A DNA stretch of 64,000 nucleotides from Lepidodermella squamata (taxonomy: Eukaryota > Gastrotricha): NCBI GenBank assembly GCA_047495785.1, contig JBLDXI010000018.1:310001-374000 (forward strand), in the 5' to 3' direction. How positions within the stretch are numbered: the stretch's first letter is position 1; each line of letters opens with the position of its first letter. Position numbers and translations under genes: made by a program. The notes beneath the pieces were generated by a model. The model worked only from the letters and a program-made list of their open reading frames with translations. It was not told where the DNA came from and searched no databases. Positions 44,601-55,040 of this stretch are shown here, piece after piece.

Positions 44601-47600
44601 ACTTCACTACATCCCGAATTTCAGACGATCGATCGGTTTAAAAGCTCAATTTATATTTAGAAAATTATATTTGTGAAAATTCTAAAAAATTTACAGTGCA
44701 CACCCTACATTTTGGGTTTCCCATTTAAATTTGAGAATCTTCAAAAATCTTCAAAAATTTCATCTTTAAATAGCATTTTTGGCTTCAATTTATGAACTCA
44801 TCCCTCCGAAAATCGAAAAAACGCCGTATACCTTGAGATCATCTGCGATTCGGCTTGCATCGACCATGATCTGCTGGCGCTCGAGTAATTCTCGATACTG
44901 CATAGTCGCCTCGTCGAGCCGCTTACTCAGCACCTCATAATCCGCCAGTGGAATCGACTGATCCAACTGCCGCTGCAGAAAAGACACGCGAAACAGCGCA
45001 GCCTCTTTAAACCTCTGCAACGACCCGATTCGCTGCATAACAGCCGCTTGCAGTTTGATCGAATCCGCCCTCAGCCGATCATTCTCCCGTTTCACGCCGT
45101 TCAGGTCAAACTCAGCCGCCTCCAGTTGCAACGCGGTTCGCTTTTCAGTCACCCTAGCAACAGTCGCCCGTCTCGTGCATTCAACCGCATGCTTGCGATA
45201 CTGCCCCTCCGCATCGCCGGCATTGTTGGCCGATGAAAATAAATTCAGCATTTTCTCAAATTCATCCAGCTTAATTTGATCTTCACTTCGCAGATCTTCC
45301 AGCTTTTTAGCCCGATTTTCGGCTGATTTCAACTGGTCTTCAAACGATTTCTTCGCCTTGGCGTAGTCTTCGTAGATTAAACTCTGCTGGTGGCGAATTA
45401 CACTGATTTGCCGCTTGTAATCTTGAAGCGCGGAGTTGGTTTCACTCAACAACTTCGCCTTGACTGAACTTTCGTGTAAAACTTGAACTAGATGGTCAGT
45501 CAACGCTGCGATCGTCTCAGCCGACGTCGGCGCCATATTGTCCGGCAATTTGAACCGGTGGAACCTCAAACCACCCCCGCTTTCTTGCAACTCCGTCTTT
45601 AACGCAGTCAATTCTTGGTTCAATTTCGAATTTTGAGTCGATAAATTCATCGACTCTTGGCGTAAAGCCCGGTTTTCCTCACGTAGCTCAGCGCATCGGC
45701 CGTGGAATCGGTCTAGTTCAGCCCGTAACCAGGCAGCCATGTCGTCCCCACCCAAATTTCGCACTTCCAACGCCGCGACGAATCTGTCCAGAGATGGGCA
45801 TTCAATAACATTTCCACTCGCATTTTGAACCGCCCCCTTTCGAATCATTTTATCGAGTTCGGTCAGCGCGTTGGATAAATTGCCGAGATCTTGCTTGAGA
45901 TTGCCATTCTCCTTGCGCAGAACATCCAATTCCGCGGAGGTTACGTGCAATTTATCCGCTTGTTCGGCTAAATCGCGGCGCAAATTCGAAACTTCGATGC
46001 CACCCTCCAAAATTTCCGCCCGGTTTCTCGCGCTAGGCGGCGGGGCTGAGTTGAGCAAACCAGCGTTATCTCGACGGATGATTTCTTCGACGGTTTTCGA
46101 AACAGGCTTCCGCAGCTCGGCCATCAATTCGTCGGAAATCACCGAGCCGCGTGAATCTTTCGGAATTTTATTCGCCAGAATTCGCAATTTCGACTTCAAC
46201 TCCGAACGCTCTGACTCAAGCAGTTCAATTTCCTTCTGCAGAACTTGGTTCAACAACCGGTCGGACATGCGTTGCTGAACGGCGAAGGCCTTGTAGTCGG
46301 TCATATCGATGGGAGCGGCCGGGTCCATGCCTAATTTTCGCCTCAATTCTTCATTTTCATCGTACAAATTGTTCAGCTTAGTTTCGCACTCATTCGCAAT
46401 GCGAGACATTTCAACGAGTTTCTTCTCGTGTTTCGCCACTTCGTCCTTCCAATGCTTGATTTCATCGACGGCGTCACGTAGACCGTAACCGTTTTCGTAT
46501 TTCGCCATACGCTCGAGGCCTTCGTAGATTTTCTTGTCCTTGGCTAGGAGTTCCAACTCGGCTTGTTCGCATTTTTGCTCGATTTCCTTCATCATAGCTT
46601 CTTGGGCTTTCATTTTCTTCTGAGCCTCGAATAGCTGGACTTGAGGATCGTCCCGGCCTCCCTTTTCTGACGTGACTCTCTTGATAGCTTCGAGTTCATT
46701 CGCGTGTTTTTCAATATCTTTTGATGCTTCAACCAATTTTTTCCGCATATTTTCGATTTGTTCGTCGCGTTCTGCCAGTGCCTTGGTCAACATGCCAACA
46801 GAAGCTCGATCAGCATCGGCCGTCGCCAGGTTTAATTGGTGCTGCAAGTCAGTGATTCCGCGTTCCAACTCCGAAATTCTAGCGTCCTTCGCGCCAAGAA
46901 GCAGCTTCCATTCTTCGATTCGTTTGTTAACAACACTCATAATTTGATCGTCGTCATCGCTTTTCGACATTACGCGTTGTTTAAGGTCGGAAATTTGAAA
47001 CTCGAGCCGTTGATTCAAGCCGCGCAGCTCATTGATAACACCGTCGTTGATCTGTACTTGCGCTTTGAGCTTGCGAATTTCATCCGCAGCGCCTTCGATG
47101 GTTTCATTCGCTTCTTTCAGCTTGTTCTTCAGCTCTTCATTGTCGTGTTCTAAATGGTCTTTCACGTGCTCGAGTTCTCGTCGTTGTTCTTCATGCTCGG
47201 TTTTGCGTTTTTCCGACGTGAAACGCGTATGCTCGGCATCGCTCGCCTTTTGTTGCAACAGCTCTCGCTATAACAAAACATGATATAGGAGACAGAACTC
47301 GGTCAGTTACAATAGGACGCACCTCTTTCTTTGAACTCGCGAGTTCATCTTCCAGATCGTTCAATCTTTTCGTTAATTCAGCAGTTTTCTTGACAATCTC
47401 CTCATCTTTCTGCATATCGAATTAAAAAACTGATCACAAGCTGAGCTGATCTAAATTGAAACTAACCTCTTTCAAATTTCTATTCAAATCATCAATCGTA
47501 TTGGTCATGTCTTCTCTATAGCGATCGTGCTCGGCTTGCTTGCGAGCAAAGTCAGTCGTTTTCCTTTCCATTTCACTTTCCACTGTAAAATTAACAAAAA

Positions 47601-47820
47601 ATCAGCTCGGTGCTTGTGAGCAATGGAATAGCGAGAAATTACTTTTGTTGACAACGAGTTCTGCGGACATTTGCAGCATTTGGGCCAGTTTGTGAATTCG
47701 TGGTAGGTCGACATCATCTACTACTTCCCACTGCAGAAGTGTTTCGAAAACAGCATCGGCTTGCCTTTCGACTTGCTCCTCGTCAAATCCTTCAATTGTT
47801 GATAGGTTCAACGGGGGCAT
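38666..47820 (-). CDS. CEP290: CEP290 centrosomal/ciliary transition-zone protein
   Basis: Eleven exons on the minus strand: 47820-47643, 47582-47467, 47409-47323, 47267-44832, 44362-43269, 42939-42603, 42184-41822, 41605-40737, 40507-40081, 39936-39607, 38965-38666. All phases join, giving 2178 aa (human about 2479). Nearly all predicted coiled coil. Collinear landmarks: VNKRIEEWKLLLGAKD, AVIRHQQSLIYEDYAKAK (as SVIRHQQSLIYEDY), EMKELNERERAEHAVRMQ, SDEKAMIVRLHGQLLQLQ, RTVHSLRQQFIGSVPLSQQE, ISELRIRLPATE, and the C-terminal NFGPEFFQELENLKYSYS. CEP290 tethers the ciliary membrane to transition-zone microtubules and gates cargo. Exon 4 alone is 2436 nt. The last intron uses a GTTCGT donor. Intron 6 carries a tRNA-Leu. 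Divergent from NOTUM. Confidence 0.95.
42264..42347 (-). tRNA. tRNA-Leu(TAA) inside a CEP290 intron
   Basis: 84 nt, class II. Acceptor ACCAGAG/CTCTGGT, anticodon loop CTTAAGA (TAA, Leu), long variable arm GATGGGAGTAATCCCG, T arm GTGGG-TTCGAAC-CCCAC. A T run follows on the minus strand (plus-strand A run 42250-42256) as Pol III terminator. Same strand as the host gene, between exons 6 and 7. Confidence 0.95.
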
Positions 47821-50370
47821 ACTTTCCGATTTGACGTCAGATTAGTAATATCAAAGCAGGTATCATCTAAATGACTGCGAAATTAGAAAAACGATGGAAA
47901 ATTAGGTAATGCTTAGCCGTTGTGTAAGCAGAGATTCGGGGATGATTGGAGCACATTATTCCGATGAACGCACTACATTTCACAACGATATCAAAGTAAG
48001 AGGTAAGACAGCTAAATCAACATTACTGCATGCCTGAAGAATATAAAACCAATAAAACTCAAGCATACATTAATCTGAAAGAGTTTGAGAAAGTCATTTA
48101 AGCAGCTGAACATGGAGTCTCATAGATTCAAATGACTTAACGTGGCAAGGAATCGGTAAAATGGTTCTTGCTTCCTCTATTTTACATGGATCTCAACAAA
48201 ATTCGATGACGTGCTGCCTATTATTTTGCATCTCCATCGAGCAGTTCAGTTAAATTCAAGCCCAAACATATAAGACAAAAGCTTTTTCCAAACCGAAACT
48301 CCTTGAGGCCGATTTTCTATAATACCGGCTCTGATTCGCGGGGTCTAGCATCAATCTTTTATCTCATTCTATGATAAATGAAGAGAGGATTAAGCTGCAT
48401 GAAAATAGATATAAATAGTTTCAATTCGAGCTATCCCTTACATAACGCCTGTCAGAGTTGCTGGCCATTGACTTCAACAGGCAAATAAGCGTCTCGGCGT
48501 CAGCGAAAGAAAAGAGCCAAAGCTAAGGACGCTAAAGTCAATACCAAAATACAAATTTATTTTTAATCAACAAAAAAATTTATTTTTATTATATTTATAA
48601 CATGTAACATTTGTGTGTCAAAACTTTTACCCGCGGAAAATTTGAATTTTCAAAAGAAGAACAAGAAAACTAGGAGCTAGCCTTTTGCTCCACGGGTGGG
48701 CCGTATTCCATGATTGACAACACGACCAGACACCTGGTGACATTAGTGGGGCAGTTGGCAAATTGCGGTGTGATGTGATCTGTTCGCCAGCAATGGAATT
48801 TACGTGAACACTTTTAATTAGGGGTTAAGACAGGATGTGTATTTCTAATTCAACTTCGTTATTGACAGTCCCATTCCTCATCGCTTCAACGTTGCCCCTT
48901 CCTATTTTCTTTTCTAGAATTCCAATATACGCTTATTGGACAATAATAGTTTAGATTTCGGGTTTTCGGATTGAATTCGTTGAATTCGTTGAAGTCCACT
49001 GCTCGTCTCGCGCAAGATTACAACATGGCCATGGGACTTTCCTAGGTCCACATTTTCCTTGTCGATCAACGGGTTTAGTTATCGTCAGCACATAATACCG
49101 ATTTGGAAGTGATTAACCGAATTGCGGAATTTGTTATCCAAAGCGCGCGCTTTATTTGCGCGTTCAATTCTACTAAAAGTCAACCATAAAGTTTCAAGAG
49201 CCACTGAACTCAACACCCTGAAATCTTGAGTTTAGAGTTCTTGATTTTTTCTGCATTCAATAAACCATTAAGCATTTACCCGTTTTTTAGTCCTTTTAGG
49301 CAATTCATATCGAATATCATTGCCCGCATCTTTGTTTAACGCGCCGGTACAGCTTGAGGCTATTTAATCACAAACTCATTTTTTTGGCATTTACAATCGC
49401 TTCAGCGCAGAATTACCTGCGACAGAAACCGCGTTATCGATATTTTCAGGTTTCAATGCCCTAAATATCATCGGAAATGTCCAGGGTGCTTAATAATTTT
49501 CGCTACTGCATTTGCAAATTTCTACATATTGTTGTACATATTGTTTTGGTATATTTTTACCAAATTATAGCGAAAACAGGACTCTTATGACGGCTTTTGC
49601 TTCTCTTTCAACTTTCAAGTTGCGGTTAATAAGTATTATCTGAGATTGTGTTTTTTATTAATTTGCCTATTTGCCTATTAATTGAAAAAAATGAGCAATC
49701 TTTCTTCAAGTTTTGAGTACTAATCGAGCAATAAACAATCATCAAGATGTTTACTTATTTAATTGATTGGCGTTGTTTGATCTTTGATGTGATGCGCGCG
49801 CGCGTTGTGCCTGGACGATTAAACACATCCAGGGTGCGAGGGGTTGTGCGTGCCTGGATGCGCGCATCGTTGCAGTTCATTATTTTCACGGTAGCAACTC
49901 TTGAAACTACTATAACCGTTTCGTGTTTTGTCTACGTACGTACTGTAGTACTGTAGTAGTTTACCCCGCGCGCCGCGCTTCCGCAATCGCGCTCACAACA
50001 AAAGGCGTGGCCTGTTGAAGTGTTAAACGCCCCTCTTACTCGGCACTCCACTAACGACGTGTGAGTAATCCCTGGCTGCGCGCGGCCCTCGCCTCCTTGG
50101 AGGAATAGAGAATTACTATTCCTCCAAGCTCGCCTCACTTATTTAAAATAATCCGTGTCGGCGCTTTTTATCTCGCGCACTATTGTTTATCTGTTGACAT
50201 AAAACGTTGTACGCGCCAAGAAGCAGGGGAGGCGCAGAAAACAAATAACAACCTAGGGCCAATTCGCGGCTACTCTTTGATGTTTTGCCGCACCCTGATT
50301 AATTATTATTCCTCTAAAGTTGCCTTCTCGCTCTTAAAAAAAGTATTTAACATTTTTAGACTGTTCAACA
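47821..50370. other. Divergent CEP290-NOTUM intergenic region
   Basis: About 2.5 kb with no coding frame I accept. It should hold both promoters. A pyrimidine-rich AG (TTTTTAG at about 50354-50360) just before the NOTUM ATG may be a 5' UTR or leader acceptor. A 13-bp perfect hairpin lies at 50096-50128. Confidence 0.45.
50096..50128. repeat. Perfect 13-bp hairpin
   Basis: CTTGGAGGAATAG and its exact complement flank a 7-nt loop (AGAATTA). It lies about 240 bp upstream of NOTUM. Function unknown. Confidence 0.7.
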
Positions 50371-52478
50371 ATGAGATTTGCAATCCTCTTGGTTATTTTC
50401 GTCTCGATCGCCGCGGCTAACAACGACCACCTGCTGTCGTCTGAACTCGAACAGGACGATATTGAGGACCACGTCGTGCCTCGAACCGGGCGAGCCGCGC
50501 GCCTGGTCGACCCACCGCCGACGAAAAATCGGCGAATTGCATCGCCAACGAACCGCTACTCGAACATGCCTCCGCCCAACGCACTTCAAAAGGTGCTGCT
50601 GACTAATTACAGCGATGCGAGGTGCAACGACGGGTCGCCCGCTGGCTATTACATCCGTCGATCGCCGTACGGCTCCAAGGTGTGGTTCGTCTACTTCGAG
50701 GGCGGGTGGTTTTGCTTCGATGACGAATCGTGCGCGTGGCGCTTGCAGAACTACAACCAGTACATGTCGTCGAAAGGCTGGGAAGAGTACCGAAACGGGG
50801 TCGGAATTTTATCTGGCGATTCTGAAGAAAATCCACTATTTTACGCGCACAACATGGTGTAAGTGAATTTTAATGCCATTTTGCCTTTTTTGATTTTTCT
50901 TTAAACATTTTATAATTTATTGATTGATTTTTTTACTATTTTTTATTATAGGATTGCTCAGTACTGCTCGAGTGACATATGGGCTGGAACTTACAAGGCG
51001 AATAATGGATTTTCATTTTTGGGCTCGAAAATCATGGACGCTATATTCGCTCATTTACTGCAACACGAAAATCTGGGCTCATCCGATGTTGTTTACATGG
51101 CCGGCAGCAGGTTAGCAATCCGACCTCTTACCCTGTTGTCCCATTTGATTTATTGAAATTTATCATTTTGAATTCCATGGAGTGTCCCTTTCGAAGTTTT
51201 GAAAATTGATTTGATGTTTGATGATTTTTCTTAATTGATTGAATTATAAATTTCATTATTTTTTTTATTTTTCCATCCAGTGCTGGCGGCCTTGGCGTAT
51301 TGTTGAATATCGATCGAATTTCAGTTATGCTCGACTCGTTCGGCGTCTCAGTGCGAGGCATCGTCGACTCGGCCTGGTTTTTAGACTCGTCGCCTAAAAA
51401 CCAAGTCGCCGACCAGTTCATTAAAAACTGCGCGAAATGCAACTCGAATCTACGCGACTACATGAAAATCGGGCTGAAAATGTGGCGACCTCGGTTGCCC
51501 GCCTCGTGCGAGTCGAATTTCGCCTCGGACGACGCGTGGAAATGCCTATTCGCCAACAACACCATCCAATACGTCTCCGCCCCTGTTATGGTCGTTCAAT
51601 TTCTGTACGACGAGGTTCAAACGCTGCTCAGCCAAATGACCCGGCCGTCGACCTTGGAAGACTGGCGACACGTCGTGTGGATGGGCAATGAAGTGAGGCG
51701 GTCGCTTCGCGCGTTGCGGTACGTGTTCGCACCGGCCTGCTACTCGCATTCGGCCCTCATTCAGCCGGAATGGGCTGGCCTGGCCTCGTCTTCAGCATAC
51801 CGGTCTATGGGCGAGGTTATGGAGTGCTGGATGTACAAACTCGACCGAATCGTTTCTAGGAAAAAAGGTAAAAAAGGTTTTTAACATTTTAACAGTTAAA
51901 GACAATCGTTTTTAAGCATTTTTGGTCAATTATGGCCAACCTTGAACATGCCTCGATTTTGAGGTTTTTGTTATTAAAAACTATCAACGAAAGCACAAAA
52001 ACGATCATTTCAAATCATTTTCGTTTTTCGTGAATTCCTCATCAATTCTCATAATTTTGGGAACCGTGCCGTCACGTAGACACACGTTTCACTGCACAGT
52101 TGATAAATTATTATCGATTATCTTTACATTTATTATTGTTTTTTAGGTCGTTCGATTAGCACTCGTTCGCCGCTGCCGCCAAACACGCGGCACCAGTCGC
52201 ACGTGAGGTTAACCAACCGATGCCACGCCCGAGCCCTGGACGGCTGTGACGACCCGCTTTGCAACCGGTCTTGTCCGAAGGTCACCGACCCTGGCACCGG
52301 GGCGGAACTCAACGTCTTCGAATCGATCATGCGATCTGACATGTCTGCAGTCATGCAGGTTGCGAACGTGCTTGAACTGGACCCGGCGAGGCTGTCACAG
52401 CAAGACCGCGGCCTGGTGCTGCGCATGCTCGTGAGACGCAGCGGGTCAGATGCGTACGATGATGTGAACGATTCTTGA
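50371..52478 (+). CDS. NOTUM: NOTUM, Wnt palmitoleoyl carboxylesterase
   Basis: Four exons: 50371-50858, 50952-51110, 51281-51867, 52147-52478; 521 aa (human 496). Signal peptide MRFAILLVIFVSIAAA. The alpha/beta-hydrolase core includes the oxyanion region YFEGGWFCFD. The catalytic triad is complete: Ser216 in GSSAGG (its codon is split AG|T by intron 2), Asp326 in FLYDEVQ and His372 in ACYSHSAL. Many Cys match the family's disulfides. The enzyme is secreted and removes the palmitoleate from Wnt proteins, giving feedback inhibition of Wnt signalling. The basic, Pro-containing C-terminal part (SISTRSPLPP to the end) is family-variable. Exon 3's donor is GTAAAA. Confidence 0.95.
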
Positions 52479-53570
52479 TGATAGAAATCGTGTTGTTGTG
52501 TTAATTCTCGCCTTCAATATTTTATGATATTTTATACGGTTTATATTTAGCTCAGTGTAATATACAAACGTTTTCGAATGCTCGCGACAAGTTTTACTCG
52601 ATAATAGGCAATTTCGACGAAACGGCTTGCGAAGAAATTTTTCAGCGTCAACATTATTGATATTATATTATTAGAGGTGGGATTTATCGAATTTTTCATG
52701 CAATTTTCTCACTTGTATTCAAAAATTCGAAACAACTGAAATTCGCTTTTTCAGCGCCTATAGATTAGATATTTGGAAGCTATTCAATCACCAATTCATA
52801 ATTCAATTTGGGTTGTGATTTATAAACTACATCTGGTTTCTGCCATTCTACTTTATTCAACCTGGAATTTTGCATAGCTTATATTAAGCATTCATATTCA
52901 AATTATTTCATCAACATTTATCAGTCTGTGTTTGAATGTTAAAGTTCGAAGTTTTTGACTGTTCAAGAAATGAGATTGTTGGTAATTGTTGACGCTGAAA
53001 AATTCAAATGATCGCAACCCGTTGATTTTCTGGAATGACGATGGCTTGAGATTTTCAATAACACGCGCATGCTCTTGTTTTGTTGTGGTTGTGCAGGCGC
53101 GATTCGGCTGTGACAGCGTGCTGCTTGCTTCTTTTCGCTATTCTATCAGCCGTTCTTTCTGTCTCTTATTACAAAATTGACATCGATTTAACAAACGAAA
53201 AATATCAGTTTTAGCATCTTATTTTTTGCAGCTCTTCGTTTCATCTTCTTGTTGATGCTTTTATGCCGATCAAACGCATGGAAAAAGACTAACAATAACT
53301 GATGAGAAAATTTGAAATAAAACGCCAGAAACATGTCAATTTTCTGCTTTTTTATTCCTTTTTATGAAATCAGTCGTAGTATCAAAGTTCGCAAAATAAG
53401 TAATCGCGATTTCTTTACTTTACATAATATTACAGAATTTCCTGATGACAAACAGCACAAAAAGCAAAACACATAGAAATATGTCCAGAGGCGGCAAAAT
53501 TACGGGAACAGTTTAGAAGCAGCAAGCCATGCGAAAATTTGTAAAACGGGAAGTGAAAGGCCCATTTTAT
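52479..53570. other. Convergent 3' region between NOTUM and CHMP2
   Basis: About 1.1 kb holding 3' UTRs of the two converging genes. AATAAA-type words near 53316 may end NOTUM. No gene seen. Confidence 0.45.
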
Positions 53571-54299
53571 TCAAGTTGGTCGGCGCAAATTTTCGAGTCG
53601 TTTCAACAAATCGTCGTCAGCGTCCGACGACGCGGCAGGTCCGCCACCCGAAGCCGAAGCTCCGCCGCCTCCCGAGGCAGCAGCAGCCGCAGCAACGCGA
53701 CCAGGCCCGGCAGAACTAGCAGTGGCCGGAACCGCCTTGGCAGTGCCAGGAATTTTCGCCAAATCGTCGGTGATTTGGAGGCCCATTTCGTCGAGAACTT
53801 GCTTAACAATTTCCTCAGTCTCTTCTTCGTCACCCTCTTCGCCAATCGCGTCGTCAATTGCATCAGTCATCATCTCCTCCTTCATGTCCATAATCTCACT
53901 CTCCCGCTCGAATTCAGTCATAATTTTCTGAATTTGCGGTAAATTCAACTGACGGTTCATTTGATGAAGAGCTTTCGTTACGCCCTTCATCGCCTGAGCC
54001 ATTGCATCGGTTGATTTCAAGGTTTGGACCTTGAGTGACACGCCCTGGATGTTCGCTTTCATCATGATAAATTTTTTGATGTACCGCCTGGTTCGGACGA
54101 GATCTTTCGCCATGACTTTCACCGCGTCCATCTGCCCCATTTTCGCCATTTTACGAATATCATTCTTCGTTTTGATTTCCTGTTGCTCGAGGTGTTGACG
54201 CTCACGGTCGAGTTCGCGCATAGCTTTATTCAACGCACGTTGATTCTGACGCAGCAACTCCTGAGGAGTTTTTTTCCGACCAAACAGCCATTCCATCAT
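53571..54299 (-). CDS. CHMP2A: CHMP2A/Vps2, ESCRT-III subunit
   Basis: 242 aa, single exon. Family opening MEWLFGRKKTPQELLRQNQR, then RAMREL-type core (KAMRELDRERQHLEQQE), DAVKVMAKDLVRTRRYIKKF, MAQAMKGVTKALHQMNRQL, QKIMTEFERESEIMDMKEEM and an acidic linker. The C-terminal helix DDLLKRLENLRRPT fits the MIT-interacting motif that recruits Vps4. The Ala/Ser/Gly-rich stretch before it is longer than in human CHMP2A. The protein polymerises on endosomal, midbody and nuclear membranes for scission. Start could be either of two adjacent ATGs. It begins 53 bp after the MRPL21 stop, same strand, with a splice-acceptor-like TTTGTAG in between, so it may be the second gene of an operon. Confidence 0.95.
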   Translation of the reverse strand: MMEWLFGRKKTPQELLRQNQRALNKAMRELDRERQHLEQQEIKTKNDIRKMAKMGQMDAVKVMAKDLVRTRRYIKKFIMMKANIQGVSLKVQTLKSTDAMAQAMKGVTKALHQMNRQLNLPQIQKIMTEFERESEIMDMKEEMMTDAIDDAIGEEGDEEETEEIVKQVLDEMGLQITDDLAKIPGTAKAVPATASSAGPGRVAAAAAASGGGGASASGGGPAASSDADDDLLKRLENLRRPT

Positions 54300-54324
54300 T
54301 TTTAAAGACTGATTACTTAAAACT

Positions 54325-54340
54325 CTACAAATGAAATAAG
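54325..54340 (-). promoter_or_regulatory. Candidate trans-splice acceptor between MRPL21 and CHMP2
   Basis: Minus strand CTTATTTCATTTGTAG ends about 26 nt before ATG 54299. It sits about 20 nt after an AATAAA that overlaps the MRPL21 stop. The order poly(A) signal, pyrimidine tract, AG, ATG is the layout of spliced-leader operons. Confidence 0.4.
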
Positions 54341-54352
54341 TAAATCGTATAT

Positions 54353-55040
54353 TTATTTAGATTGAGCACCAGCGAAATCAGGGCTGATCGTAATTGAATT
54401 GATGCGAAGGCAACAAATCGGGCTTTGATGAACTGCGTGGGTGGAGCATAATTAATTCATGGAAATATTAAAAATACCGAAACTTACAAGAAATTCGACG
54501 GTAATTCTCTTTCGATATTTGGTACCAAACGGGTTTAGTATGGTCGACTGTCTTCTCTACAACTGTAGCTTCCACACGAACTGCACCATGAGGTAACAAA
54601 GGGCGACCAACAACCGTGAATGAGTTACTGCCAACCAACAAAACCTTTTCTAATACGATTCGCTCACCGACTTCGGCCGGAAAATGACCCTCCAAGACTA
54701 AAATATCTTCCTGAGTAATCAGGCGCTGTTTTCCAAGCATTTGAACGATAGCAAATGTCCGACCAACAGCTTTGTCTGCCACCTGAGAGGCAAAAGCCCG
54801 CTGAACTTCGGATGAAACCTGTTCAACCCGTTCAGCTGATATTTCAGGTAAAGGAATGGGGTCTCGATTGTTGTATTTCGATATTGTGGAGAGCAACGAT
54901 GGGGGAAATGGAGACTTTCTTTTCGGATTACGCGTATGCATGACGAGCCCATCAATGCTCCTCGATCCCCGGAATCGACGCGGGACCACGTACAGAGGAA
55001 GAGAGCTGGTAATGAGCCTCGCAAATTGAGACATTGACAA
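54353..55040 (-). CDS. MRPL21: Mitochondrial ribosomal protein L21 (bL21m)
   Basis: Two exons: 55040-54488 and 54432-54353; 210 aa. The first exon reads through a consensus donor (TCTT|GTAAGT). Joining to the acceptor ending CACGCAG gives FHQSPICCLRINSITISP, matching the conserved bL21 C-terminus. The bL21 core is clear: AIVQMLGKQRLITQEDILVLE, GERIVLEKVLLVGSNSFTVVG, VRVEATVVEKT. An about 85-residue leader with early basic residues fits mitochondrial import. Large-subunit protein that binds 16S rRNA. AATAAA overlaps the stop (CTAAATAAATA). Confidence 0.92.
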
